This document shows positions 25,326 through 32,285 of a stretch of 35,960 nucleotides of DNA, in pieces; position 1 is the first letter of the stretch, and every line of letters starts with the position of its first letter. Source of the DNA: a bacterium (lineage in GTDB: Bacteria > JAMCPX01); assembly GCA_021787655.1 (NCBI GenBank), contig JAJYLM010000003.1:1-35960 (forward strand). Direction: 5' to 3'. A program made the position numbers and the translations under genes. The notes below the pieces were generated by a model, which worked only from the letters and a program-made list of their open reading frames with translations, was not told the DNA's origin and searched no databases.

Positions 25326-25344
25326 AACGGTGCTCAGCACCGTT
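25326..25344 (+). terminator. Stem-loop after YwiC-like gene
   Basis: AACGGTGCTCAGCACCGTT is a perfect inverted repeat 17 bases after the stop codon. It has no T-run, so it may stabilise the 3' end or terminate weakly. Confidence 0.45.
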
Positions 25345-25465
25345 CTCCGTACACCGCGCGCGCTTTTTCCCGAGGGAAATTGGTTTTTTTTGCCGGTGCG
25401 GCAATCCCGCAAACAGCAACAATAAAAAATATCGTCATCAAACGAAAAAAATATTCTTTTTCATC

Positions 25466-25495
25466 TTGACAAAACGATCTTCATCGTGGTAATTT
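25466..25495 (+). promoter_or_regulatory. Sigma-70 promoter with extended -10 for the lysine-rich mini-gene
   Basis: A perfect TTGACA (25466-25471) is separated by 18 bases from TAATTT (25490-25495), and TG at 25487-25488 gives an extended -10. The expected transcript starts near 25502, about 200 bases ahead of the mini-gene. Confidence 0.65.
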
Positions 25496-25510
25496 AAAGC
25501 ACATGAAGAA

Positions 25511-25530
25511 CTTTAATCATGCAATTAAAG
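25511..25530 (+). promoter_or_regulatory. 5' hairpin overlapping the leader ORF ribosome binding site
   Basis: CTTTAAT (25511-25517) pairs with ATTAAAG (25524-25530) around a six-base loop, near the predicted 5' end of the transcript. Its 3' arm contains part of AAAGGAG (25527-25533), so folding could hide that site. Confidence 0.4.
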
Positions 25531-25533
25531 GAG

Positions 25534-25692
25534 ATGATCATCAATACTTCATGTCGTAGGAATACGTACTTTGTTGATGGTGAGCATCCGTCTGTTTCTT
25601 TCAGCGATCTGTTGTTACTTCTTACCTTTTTTCTCCTGAATAAAAAAAATATTGGATTAATGCACGCTTTCTATCAAAAAATCGGGAGGTGA
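25534..25692 (+). CDS. Possible 52-residue leader peptide
   Basis: An ATG at 25534 opens 52 codons ending at TGA 25690-25692. AAAGGAG lies directly against the start codon, closer than usual, which weakens the case. The product has a hydrophobic centre (FSDLLLLLTFFLL) between polar ends, so it could be a single-helix membrane peptide. Its stop codon lies inside the GGGAGGTGA ribosome binding site of the lysine-rich mini-gene, so translation of one could affect the other. No family is recognised. It may instead be chance coding within a 5' leader. Confidence 0.3.
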   Translation: MIINTSCRRNTYFVDGEHPSVSFSDLLLLLTFFLLNKKNIGLMHAFYQKIGR

Positions 25693-25699
25693 AAGAATA

Positions 25700-25750
25700 A
25701 TGGCTACTAAGAAAAAAGCAAAAAAAGCAACCAAGAAAAAGAAGAAATAA
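25700..25750 (+). CDS. 16-residue lysine-rich mini-protein
   Basis: The product is MATKKKAKKATKKKKK: ten of sixteen residues are Lys, and the rest are Ala, Thr and the start Met. A strong ribosome binding site, GGGAGGTG (25684-25691), lies eight bases upstream. The gene sits in its own transcription unit with a consensus promoter and a perfect terminator, which argues that it is a real gene and not a chance A-rich run. The sequence resembles the Lys/Ala/Thr tails of bacterial histone-H1-like proteins (Hc1, AlgP), so binding of nucleic acid or another polyanion is plausible. The lysines use mixed AAA and AAG codons. The function is unknown. Confidence 0.6.
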   Translation: MATKKKAKKATKKKKK

Positions 25751-25781
25751 TGAATGAGTTCTGTTGTTGACTCGCTGCTTA

Positions 25782-25817
25782 GGGCTGAACCTGCTTGGAC
25801 GGGTTCAGCCCCCTTTT
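25782..25817 (+). terminator. Rho-independent terminator of the mini-gene
   Basis: GGGCTGAACC (25782-25791) pairs perfectly with GGTTCAGCCC (25802-25811) around a ten-base loop, followed by CCTTTT. It lies 31 bases after the mini-gene stop. Confidence 0.85.
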
Positions 25818-25885
25818 CATAGAGAACAAATTGAGCATCATCTGATAGAAAGAATATAATAAATTATCATCTCACCTGTCAATAT

Positions 25886-26006
25886 TTTTTTGTTTTGAAC
25901 AAAAAATCCTCTATTTATAAGATAGTTGCAATAAATTCCTCTATAAAATAGAGGTGATCTCTTGTAATTCTAACATAACTATCTATAAAATAGATAGTTA
26001 TGTTAG
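25886..26006. repeat. Array of AT-rich palindromes
   Basis: Four inverted repeats lie in 121 bases. The first, at 25886-25906, has a 9-bp stem (TTTTTTGTT with AACAAAAAA). The second, at 25908-25925, is an imperfect CTATTTATAAGATAG element. The third, at 25938-25954, is CCTCTAT-AAA-ATAGAGG. The fourth, at 25970-26006, has a perfect 17-bp stem around AAA. The last two share the core TCTATAAAATAGA, and the second is a reverse-oriented relative. A further ATAGAT-TG-ATCTAT lies at 26102-26115. The array may be multiple operator sites or a small mobile-element remnant. Confidence 0.75.
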
Positions 26007-26169
26007 GGAAGAAAATCATCACTTACAGGAACGATGCCTGCTGAAGTATTAAAAACTGTGCTTTATTTCAATTAGTTGTGTATTTCCTGCGCGCCATTGC
26101 TATAGATTGATCTATGGAAAAACACGACAAACTCATGCATTGTGAGAGCCGGACTCTCCGGACTGCGGG

Positions 26170-26889
26170 TTATAAATAAAAAATCAGGTTGAGTCCGACG
26201 CTTAAATTGTCAAGCGGTGCAATGGATTTACCGTCCTTCTGGTAGAGATTAATGTGCCTGTATCTGAGTTCGAGGCCCAGTGATGTAAACGATGTCAGAT
26301 ATGTTTCTAAACCAATCATGCCCTGGCCGCCTGCACCGAAACCGGATTGTGATTCCTGGCCTCCGTTGATCTGCTGTTTGACGGAAAGCGATGCCATATA
26401 GACCGGCCCGATGCCTGCATAGAGCGCAAAGGTATTCAGGGGAACGTAGAGCAGGATGTTCAGGGATACCGGAAAACCGGAACATGAAGTGTCGACTGTT
26501 GTCCCCGATATCGTGCCTGACGAACGGCCGTAGAGGTAATCAAACTCTGCACTCAGCATGAGGTCCTCGGTAATGCCGTACCGCGCAGCTATTCCCAGGG
26601 TGCCGATGGATCCGGTCTGGTTGCTGATGCTGGTTGTTGCGGCAGCATTCGTGCTGTACGACGCATAAGCGATGTTGGTATCGAGGGACCATCTGTTTTT
26701 GATGGATCGTCCCCCGGTATCGGGAGAGACGGGTACTGCAGACGGGATCGCAATACTTGATACCGTGAGCGGTGTTCCGGTCCCTGTCGTGAAATCTTGT
26801 GCAGCAGCAGCATATGCAGGTATGCAGGAAACTGCGGACAGGATGAGGATCAGCAGTGCTGATCTGATTGGAGCGGTGATCGTATTCAT
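26170..26889 (-). CDS. Outer-membrane beta-barrel protein (opacity-like)
   Basis: The protein has 239 residues with a signal peptide (about 1-28, ending PAYAAAA). The rest is alternating strands such as WSLDTNIAYASYST, IAARYGITEDLMLSAEFDYL and LNTFALYAGIGPVYMAS, with a final LDNLSVGLNLIFYL. This is an eight-strand opacity/OmpW-like barrel. The start overlaps the stop of the oxidase-like gene by one base (TGATG), so the two are translationally coupled. The ligand is unknown. Confidence 0.75.
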   Translation of the reverse strand: MNTITAPIRSALLILILSAVSCIPAYAAAAQDFTTGTGTPLTVSSIAIPSAVPVSPDTGGRSIKNRWSLDTNIAYASYSTNAAATTSISNQTGSIGTLGIAARYGITEDLMLSAEFDYLYGRSSGTISGTTVDTSCSGFPVSLNILLYVPLNTFALYAGIGPVYMASLSVKQQINGGQESQSGFGAGGQGMIGLETYLTSFTSLGLELRYRHINLYQKDGKSIAPLDNLSVGLNLIFYL

Positions 26890-27341
26890 CAGAATTTTTC
26901 TCCTTTTGCCTCTCGAATTTGACTGCCTATCGGCTTGATTCTGTTCCAGATGTTGATAAAGAACAGTACGATTCCGGCTATCTCACCGAACGAGCCCGCG
27001 ACGACCGTCCCTGCAATCCACGGTGACAGGACGATGCTCCCGGCAATTTCTGCCGCGGATCGTACCAGGATCGACAGAAACATGAGATAGAAGGTGATTT
27101 CTGCAAGCAGGGGACTGTAAAATACCTTTTCCCGGGGCCTCGGGAAAAGCCAGAGTGCTATGCCCATGATCAGCATCATGACAAAGCCGACAAGGATCAA
27201 GTGTGTATGCGCCGTGATCAGGGACTGTGGTACCGCCGCATCCGAAATGTTGATCCTGTACGACATAAAACCGCCCAGCAATAATCCCATCACCAGGAAC
27301 AGGATGGCTGATTTTACATAATACCGCGCTAACGTAAACAT
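26889..27341 (-). CDS. Small heme-copper-oxidase subunit I-like membrane protein
   Basis: The protein has 150 residues and four transmembrane helices (about 10-28, 41-66, 76-95 and 108-132). The segment LITAHTHLILVGFVMMLIMG (41-60, His45 and His47) resembles a His-containing helix of cbb3/NorB subunit I, and WLFPRPR is also typical. With only four helices it cannot be a full oxidase of twelve. Short proteins of this type are common in anaerobes and are usually annotated as 'cytochrome oxidase subunit I-like'. It could be a heme-binding or sensing protein; no activity can be assigned. Confidence 0.7.
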   Translation of the reverse strand: MFTLARYYVKSAILFLVMGLLLGGFMSYRINISDAAVPQSLITAHTHLILVGFVMMLIMGIALWLFPRPREKVFYSPLLAEITFYLMFLSILVRSAAEIAGSIVLSPWIAGTVVAGSFGEIAGIVLFFINIWNRIKPIGSQIREAKGEKF

Positions 27342-27370
27342 GAACCGTTTCCGGCAGCAGGCATTTTGTT

Positions 27371-27392
27371 CACGTTGCTCACGGACAACGTG
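27371..27392. promoter_or_regulatory. Inverted repeat in a divergent intergenic region
   Basis: CACGTTG (27371-27377) and CAACGTG (27386-27392) flank eight bases, between the divergent oxidase-like and acyl-CoA-ligase genes. The form suits an operator for a dimeric regulator; no regulator is identified. Confidence 0.35.
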
Positions 27393-27538
27393 GAGCGTAG
27401 AGCGTCATTCCTCATGGAGAAATTGTTTGCATAGTATTCCTGTTATTGCAAGAGAAAAGAAGCACCCCGGACTGTTCTTGGAATCGTTGAACTTACTGCC
27501 CCGATATGGTAAACGTCTGCATAAGCGGAGGAGGGTGT

Positions 27539-29323
27539 ATGGAAGAAAACATTGCTCAGAGCCTTTATAACAGGGCACAGACTCATCCGGATGAACCTGC
27601 ATTGATGTTCAAAGAAAACGGTACGTATGTTACGAGGTCCGTATCGTGGTTTTGGGGGAGGGTGCAGAACATTGCGTCCGGTCTTCTCACCCTGGGTATC
27701 CGCGAAACGGACAAAGTGGCCATCATGAGCGGAACGCGGGTCGAATGGACGCTCGCGGACCTTGCGATCATTTCGTTGCGGTGCATCACCTCGACCATCT
27801 ATCCCTCGCTGCTCGAAAAGGATATCAGGTTCATTCTGGATAATTCTGATGCACGCTGCGTGTTCGTCGAAAATGCAGCACTCCTGGACCGTGTCCTTGC
27901 CGTACGGCATGAGCTGCCGAACCTCGTCGGGATCGTCGTGTTTGAGGATGGAGCCGCCGGACACGAGGGCGTTATCACCCTGAAGCAGCTCGAAGAGTCG
28001 GGGAAGAACAATGCCGGGCAGGATGAGATCAAGAGGCGTATGAATGCCATCACCATGGACGACGTTGCGACCATCATCTACACCTCTGGTACGACCGGTC
28101 CGCCGAAGGGTGCCGAGATCATCCACAGGAATATCATCACGAACCTGAAAGACCTGCTGTCCCTCAGCTTCAATCTGCCCGACGATATCACGATGGGGTA
28201 TCTGCCGCTCGCCCACGCGTACGAACGGATCAACCAGTTCGGCGCGATCTACACACACATGATCTATGCATTCGCGGAGAACCTCGATTCTGTGGCGAAA
28301 AACATAGGAGAAGTAAGGCCCACGATACTCCCGGGCGTGCCGAGGGTTTATGAAAAGATCTACGCACGGATCATCAATGAAATAGAACACAGTTCCCGTC
28401 TCAAGAAAAAAATATTCTTTTGGGCACTCAAGACGGGCAAGGCGTCGCTTCCGTACAGGCTTGAAGAGAGGCCCATGCCCCCGGTCATCCGTCTCAAGTA
28501 CCAGCTTGCGCGGATACTCGTCTTCAACAAACTCAGCGGAAAGCTCGGCGGCAGGCTGCGGATAGGCATAACGGCAGCAGCGCCGCTCTCGCCGTCCATC
28601 ATCGAGTTTTTCAACGCGCTCGGCATACCAATCTACGAGGGCTACGGCATGACCGAAACGTTCGCACCGGCCGTGGTCAGTTACGGAAAGAATTTCAAGA
28701 TAGGCTATGTCGGAAAACCCCTGCCCAGTATGCAGGTAAAGATAGGCGACGACGGCGAGATTCTCATGAAGGGGCCGGCCGTGTTCAAGGGATACTACAA
28801 GAAGCCCGAAGGAACGCCTGCGATGATCGACGATCAGGGCTGGCTGCATTCCGGCGATCTTGGAGACATCGACAGAGACGGCTTTGTCAGGATCACCGGC
28901 AGGAAGAAAGACCTCATCATAACGGCAGGGGGGAAGAACATAACGCCGCAAAACATCGAGAACATCTATACCTCGGACCCGTTCATCGCCCAGTGTGTTC
29001 CCTATGGCGACAATAAGAAGTACCTTACCGCCGTGCTCGTGCTGAACGAACAGGAGATAACTGTCTGGGCACAGCAGCAGAACATAGCGTTCAAGGATTA
29101 CCGCGATCTGACCGGAAACATGCAGGTCTACTCGTTTATCAGGAAAAAGGCGGATGCGCTGAACGAACGCCTCGCCTCGTTCGAGACGATCAAAAAGTTC
29201 ATCATTTCGGATCATGATTTTACCCTCGAATCGGGCGAACTCACGCCGACCATGAAGGTGAAGAAGAACAAGGTCATCGAGAAATTCAGGGACCAGCTTG
29301 ACAGTCTGTACGAGAAGGACTGA
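27539..29323 (+). CDS. Long-chain acyl-CoA synthetase (AMP-forming)
   Basis: The protein has 594 residues and is a member of the ANL adenylating family, FadD15/AAE15-like. Motifs in order are TIIYTSGTTGPPKGAE (ATP loop), GYGMTET, LHSGDLGDIDRDGF and ITGRKKDLIITAGGKNITPQ with the catalytic-loop lysines; a late lysine, in TPTMKVKKNKV, closes the site. It activates a fatty or other carboxylic acid to its CoA thioester via acyl-AMP in the cytoplasm. The start was chosen at MEENIAQSL because GGAGGAGGG lies just upstream; the ATG at 27506 has no such site. It converges with livG, with only 12 bases between the stops. Confidence 0.93.
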   Translation: MEENIAQSLYNRAQTHPDEPALMFKENGTYVTRSVSWFWGRVQNIASGLLTLGIRETDKVAIMSGTRVEWTLADLAIISLRCITSTIYPSLLEKDIRFILDNSDARCVFVENAALLDRVLAVRHELPNLVGIVVFEDGAAGHEGVITLKQLEESGKNNAGQDEIKRRMNAITMDDVATIIYTSGTTGPPKGAEIIHRNIITNLKDLLSLSFNLPDDITMGYLPLAHAYERINQFGAIYTHMIYAFAENLDSVAKNIGEVRPTILPGVPRVYEKIYARIINEIEHSSRLKKKIFFWALKTGKASLPYRLEERPMPPVIRLKYQLARILVFNKLSGKLGGRLRIGITAAAPLSPSIIEFFNALGIPIYEGYGMTETFAPAVVSYGKNFKIGYVGKPLPSMQVKIGDDGEILMKGPAVFKGYYKKPEGTPAMIDDQGWLHSGDLGDIDRDGFVRITGRKKDLIITAGGKNITPQNIENIYTSDPFIAQCVPYGDNKKYLTAVLVLNEQEITVWAQQQNIAFKDYRDLTGNMQVYSFIRKKADALNERLASFETIKKFIISDHDFTLESGELTPTMKVKKNKVIEKFRDQLDSLYEKD

Positions 29324-29335
29324 ACCGGGGCACGG

Positions 29336-30112
29336 TCAGCGTGTCCCGAGGTACGCCTCGATAACGGCCTTGTTTTTCTTGATATCGTCCGGCAGGCCCT
29401 CTGCAAGCTTCTTCCCGTAATCGAGCACCACGATCCAGTTGGCAATGTCGGACACAAACCGCATATCATGCTCGATAAGGATGACGTTGATCGACTGTTC
29501 CCGGATCCTGCCGATTGCCCGCACGAGCTCTGTTTTCTCGGTCGGATTGAGTCCGGCGGCCGGTTCGTCGAGCAGGAGCAGCTGCGGCCTGGTGATGAGT
29601 CCCCGGGCGAGTTCGAGCAGCTTCCGCTCTCCGTAGGAAAGCTCCCCGGCCTTTCGGTCCTTCTTTCCTGCCAGGCCCACGAATGCGAGAAGGTCCGCTG
29701 CTTCCTGCCTGAGCGCGGCCTCCCGTGCCCTGAACACAGGAGTATGGATCAGCATGTCCGTTATGCTGTACGAAAATTCTTTCCTCCTGAGTCCGCCGAT
29801 CATCACGTTGTCTTCGACGCTGACGTTGGTGAACAGCGCGAGGTTTTGAAAACTCCGGTAGATGCCGTGTGCAGCTATCTCGTGCGGTTTCCTGCCTGTC
29901 AATTCGACGGCACCCCGGTACACGATGCTGCCCGATGTGGGCCTGAGAAACCCTGTAATGCAGTTGAACAGGGTTGTCTTGCCCGCACCGTTGGGTCCTA
30001 TGATGCACAGGACTTCGCCCTTCCTGATCCCGATGGTGACGCGGTCGAGCGCCTTCAGGCCCCCGAACATGATGCTGATATCGGTGATGGAAAGGATGGT
30101 CCCGTCATCCAT
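29336..30112 (-). CDS. livG: Branched-chain amino-acid ABC transporter ATPase
   Basis: The protein has 258 residues. Walker A is GPNGAGKTTLFN, the ABC signature LSYGERKLLELARGL, Walker B LLLLDEPAAGLNPTE and the switch His LIEHDMRFV. The C-terminus matches LivG (DYGKKLAEGLPDDIKKNKAV, then EAYLG). The start MDDGTILS was preferred because it lies one base after the livM stop; an ATG at 30130 would overlap livM. It powers import through LivH and LivM. The partner ATPase LivF and the periplasmic binding protein LivJ/K are not in the window. Confidence 0.93.
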   Translation of the reverse strand: MDDGTILSITDISIMFGGLKALDRVTIGIRKGEVLCIIGPNGAGKTTLFNCITGFLRPTSGSIVYRGAVELTGRKPHEIAAHGIYRSFQNLALFTNVSVEDNVMIGGLRRKEFSYSITDMLIHTPVFRAREAALRQEAADLLAFVGLAGKKDRKAGELSYGERKLLELARGLITRPQLLLLDEPAAGLNPTEKTELVRAIGRIREQSINVILIEHDMRFVSDIANWIVVLDYGKKLAEGLPDDIKKNKAVIEAYLGTR

Positions 30113-30113
30113 A

Positions 30114-31232
30114 TTATGCCTTCTTTCCAAGGAGACCTTCCGGCCTGAACAGCATCATGGTGATCAGGAGTAGGGCGAAGATGAGCATTCTGTAGACGAC
30201 AAATCCCCGGAGCAGCTCCGGCAGCACGACCAGGGTAAATGCTCCGAGCATCACGCCGGCGATGTTTCCCATGCCGCCGAGGATGACCATGGCAAGAACG
30301 TAGACGGATTCGATGAACGTAAAGCTGTCCGGAGACACGAACATCTGCTTGGATGCGAACAGCACGCCCGCAACGCCGCCGAAAAAGGCGCTGAGCATGA
30401 AGTAGACGGTCTTCACCGCATAGGTGTTGATACCCACCATTGCGGATGCCCGTTCGTTCTCCCGGATGGCAACGGCATACCTGCCGAACCTGCATTGCTT
30501 GATCCGTACCAGTACATAAACCTGGAGTATGACGAAGCACAGGACAAGGTAGGTGAAACTCATACCGGAGAGAAACCCGATCCACGGCAGCCATGGCCGG
30601 GGGACGTTCATGATGCCGTTCGGTCCGTTGGTCAGGCTGTCCCAGTTGTTGAACACGATCCGCACGATCTCGCCGAATCCGAGCGTCGCTATGGCGAGGT
30701 AATCACCCCGTAGACGCAGGGTCGGGATCGCGATGATAAGACTGAAAACGGAGGCAGCAGCCCCTCCGGCGGCCAGCGCGATCCAGAAACTGATGCCGAA
30801 CCGTGCAGCGAGGATTGCATACGTGTATGCGCCGATGCCGTAGAACGCGATATACCCGAGATTGAGCAGACCAAGGTCGCCGACGAGGAGGTTCAGACCA
30901 AGTGCGAGCATCATGTAGAACAGGACCGAGGTGAAGACATCGAGGCTGTAGCTGTTCAGCAGCAGCGGTGCGGCGATAGCGGCAGCGAGCACGAAGACCC
31001 ACGCATGGCGGACGGCCCGTGATGATTCCAGACGGGCCCGGAGCAGGCCGTGCGGACGCCGAAGCCCCCTGCGCCTGGTGATGACGGTGAAAACAATGAT
31101 GCCCGCAAGCATGAAGAGAGCGGCAGCGGTTGCCCTGGAGAACCCCATGATCGGGAACGCTATCGCCGCAGTCCATACGGCCGGGAGCACGTATGTTGTG
31201 AACAGTGTCCTGATCGACGGGACGGAGGTCAC
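30114..31232 (-). CDS. livM: Branched-chain amino-acid ABC transporter permease
   Basis: The protein has 372 residues and about ten hydrophobic segments. LivM family stretches are visible: LGLNLLVGDLGLLNLGYIAFYGIGAY, split by family pattern, then LRLRGDYLAIATLGFGEIVRI and NGPNGIMNVPRP, and the EAA-like loop IRENERASAMVGIN. It ends MLFRPEGLLGKKA, as typical LivM does. It forms the inner-membrane channel with LivH. The start overlaps the livH stop by four bases. An N-terminal extension of about 60 residues precedes the conserved core. Confidence 0.92.
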   Translation of the reverse strand: MTSVPSIRTLFTTYVLPAVWTAAIAFPIMGFSRATAAALFMLAGIIVFTVITRRRGLRRPHGLLRARLESSRAVRHAWVFVLAAAIAAPLLLNSYSLDVFTSVLFYMMLALGLNLLVGDLGLLNLGYIAFYGIGAYTYAILAARFGISFWIALAAGGAAASVFSLIIAIPTLRLRGDYLAIATLGFGEIVRIVFNNWDSLTNGPNGIMNVPRPWLPWIGFLSGMSFTYLVLCFVILQVYVLVRIKQCRFGRYAVAIRENERASAMVGINTYAVKTVYFMLSAFFGGVAGVLFASKQMFVSPDSFTFIESVYVLAMVILGGMGNIAGVMLGAFTLVVLPELLRGFVVYRMLIFALLLITMMLFRPEGLLGKKA

Positions 31233-32122
31233 GCCTGTCCCTTTCCGAAAAGCCCGGACGGCTTGATCAGCAGGATCAGGATGAGGATGATGAAAGCAAA
31301 GGCGTCTTTGTAGTCAGGTGAAATGTACGCGGCGCCCAGGCTTTCCATCAGTCCGAGCAGCAGGCCGCCCACCATGGCCCCGCGGATATCGCCGATGCCG
31401 CCGAGCACTGCTGCGGTAAATGCCTTGATGCCTGCGAGGTAGCCGATGGAGAAATTCACCATGCCGTAGTAGAATCCGATGAGCACGCCTGCAACACCCG
31501 CAAGCCCGGAGCCCACGATGAACGTGATCGAGATAACGGTGTTGACATTGATGCCGACGAGCTGTGCCGTAACCGGGTCCTGCGAGACGGCCTTCATCGC
31601 CCATCCGGTCATTGTCCGGTTCACGAACAGATCGAGGAGCAGCATGACCGCAAGCGCAACAGCGAATATCAGGACCTGGTTGACCGTTACGGAAACACCG
31701 TGGATGTTGAAGGCGGTGTTCAGGACCGCGAGAGAGACATAACTCTTGTCCGATGCCCCCTGTCCGATCATGACGAAATTCTGCAAAAATATGGATGCAC
31801 CGAGTGCCGTTATCAGCAGGGACAGCCGCGATGAGTTCCGAATGGGCTTGTATGCGAATTTCTCAACGCTCAGTCCATACGCCATGGACAGGAACATTCC
31901 GCCGGTCATCGCGAGCAGGATGGTCCCGAAGCCGGACGTGTGGTGCGCGCCGACCAGAGCAAGGACGAGCAGGCCGCCGTAGGCACCGATCATATAGATC
32001 TCGCCATGTGCGAAGTTGATAAGCTCGATGATGCCGTAGACCATGGTATAACCGAGTGCGATCAGGGCGTAGACGCTGCCTGCTGTCAAGCCGTTGATCA
32101 CCTGCTGGATAAAAATTTTCAT
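31229..32122 (-). CDS. livH: Branched-chain amino-acid ABC transporter permease
   Basis: The protein has 297 residues and eight or nine membrane segments. LivH patterns are QQVINGLTAGSVYALIALGY, TMVYGIIELINFAHGEIYMI, the EAA-like loop KAVSQDPVTAQLVGINVN and the terminal ILLIKPSGLFGKGQA. It is the first gene of the livHMG run, with livM overlapping its stop (ATGA). Substrates of the family include Leu/Ile/Val, other amino acids, urea and aromatic acids; the acyl-CoA ligase next door suggests that organic acids should be considered. Confidence 0.93.
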   Translation of the reverse strand: MKIFIQQVINGLTAGSVYALIALGYTMVYGIIELINFAHGEIYMIGAYGGLLVLALVGAHHTSGFGTILLAMTGGMFLSMAYGLSVEKFAYKPIRNSSRLSLLITALGASIFLQNFVMIGQGASDKSYVSLAVLNTAFNIHGVSVTVNQVLIFAVALAVMLLLDLFVNRTMTGWAMKAVSQDPVTAQLVGINVNTVISITFIVGSGLAGVAGVLIGFYYGMVNFSIGYLAGIKAFTAAVLGGIGDIRGAMVGGLLLGLMESLGAAYISPDYKDAFAFIILILILLIKPSGLFGKGQA

Positions 32123-32285
32123 ACCCTGCCGTATAGCATACCTTGTGCAGATCAGACAACCCTGGAAAGGGAAGTGATGCCGTCGATCCTCAACGATATG
32201 TGCTCACGAGACAAAGTAGAAAGACGGGCTCACAGTAACAAAAAATGCGCTTGGCCAATGAGGAAACTTCTTTATCCGAACCCGG

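Larger units (their letters stand above)
25309..26169. other. AT-rich intergenic island of about 860 bases
   Basis: This stretch has no long gene. In order it holds a stem-loop after the YwiC-like gene (25326-25344), a promoter (25466-25495), a 5' hairpin, a 52-codon leader ORF, the lysine-rich mini-gene (25700-25750), its terminator (25782-25817), and then four or five AT-rich palindromes (25886-26115). It is visibly richer in A and T than the genes on either side. Confidence 0.85.

Noticed and set aside
25886..26006. CRISPR array
   Set aside because: The repeats are short palindromes of unequal length with irregular spacing and no constant direct repeat; no cas genes are present.
26113..26178. 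A 21-codon plus-strand frame starting ATGGAAAAACAC
   Set aside because: No ribosome binding site, and it overlaps the end of the barrel gene.
27443..29215. A 590-codon minus-strand frame opposite the acyl-CoA ligase
   Set aside because: The plus strand carries all ANL-family motifs; the antisense frame is Arg/His-rich with no domain and reflects codon bias.
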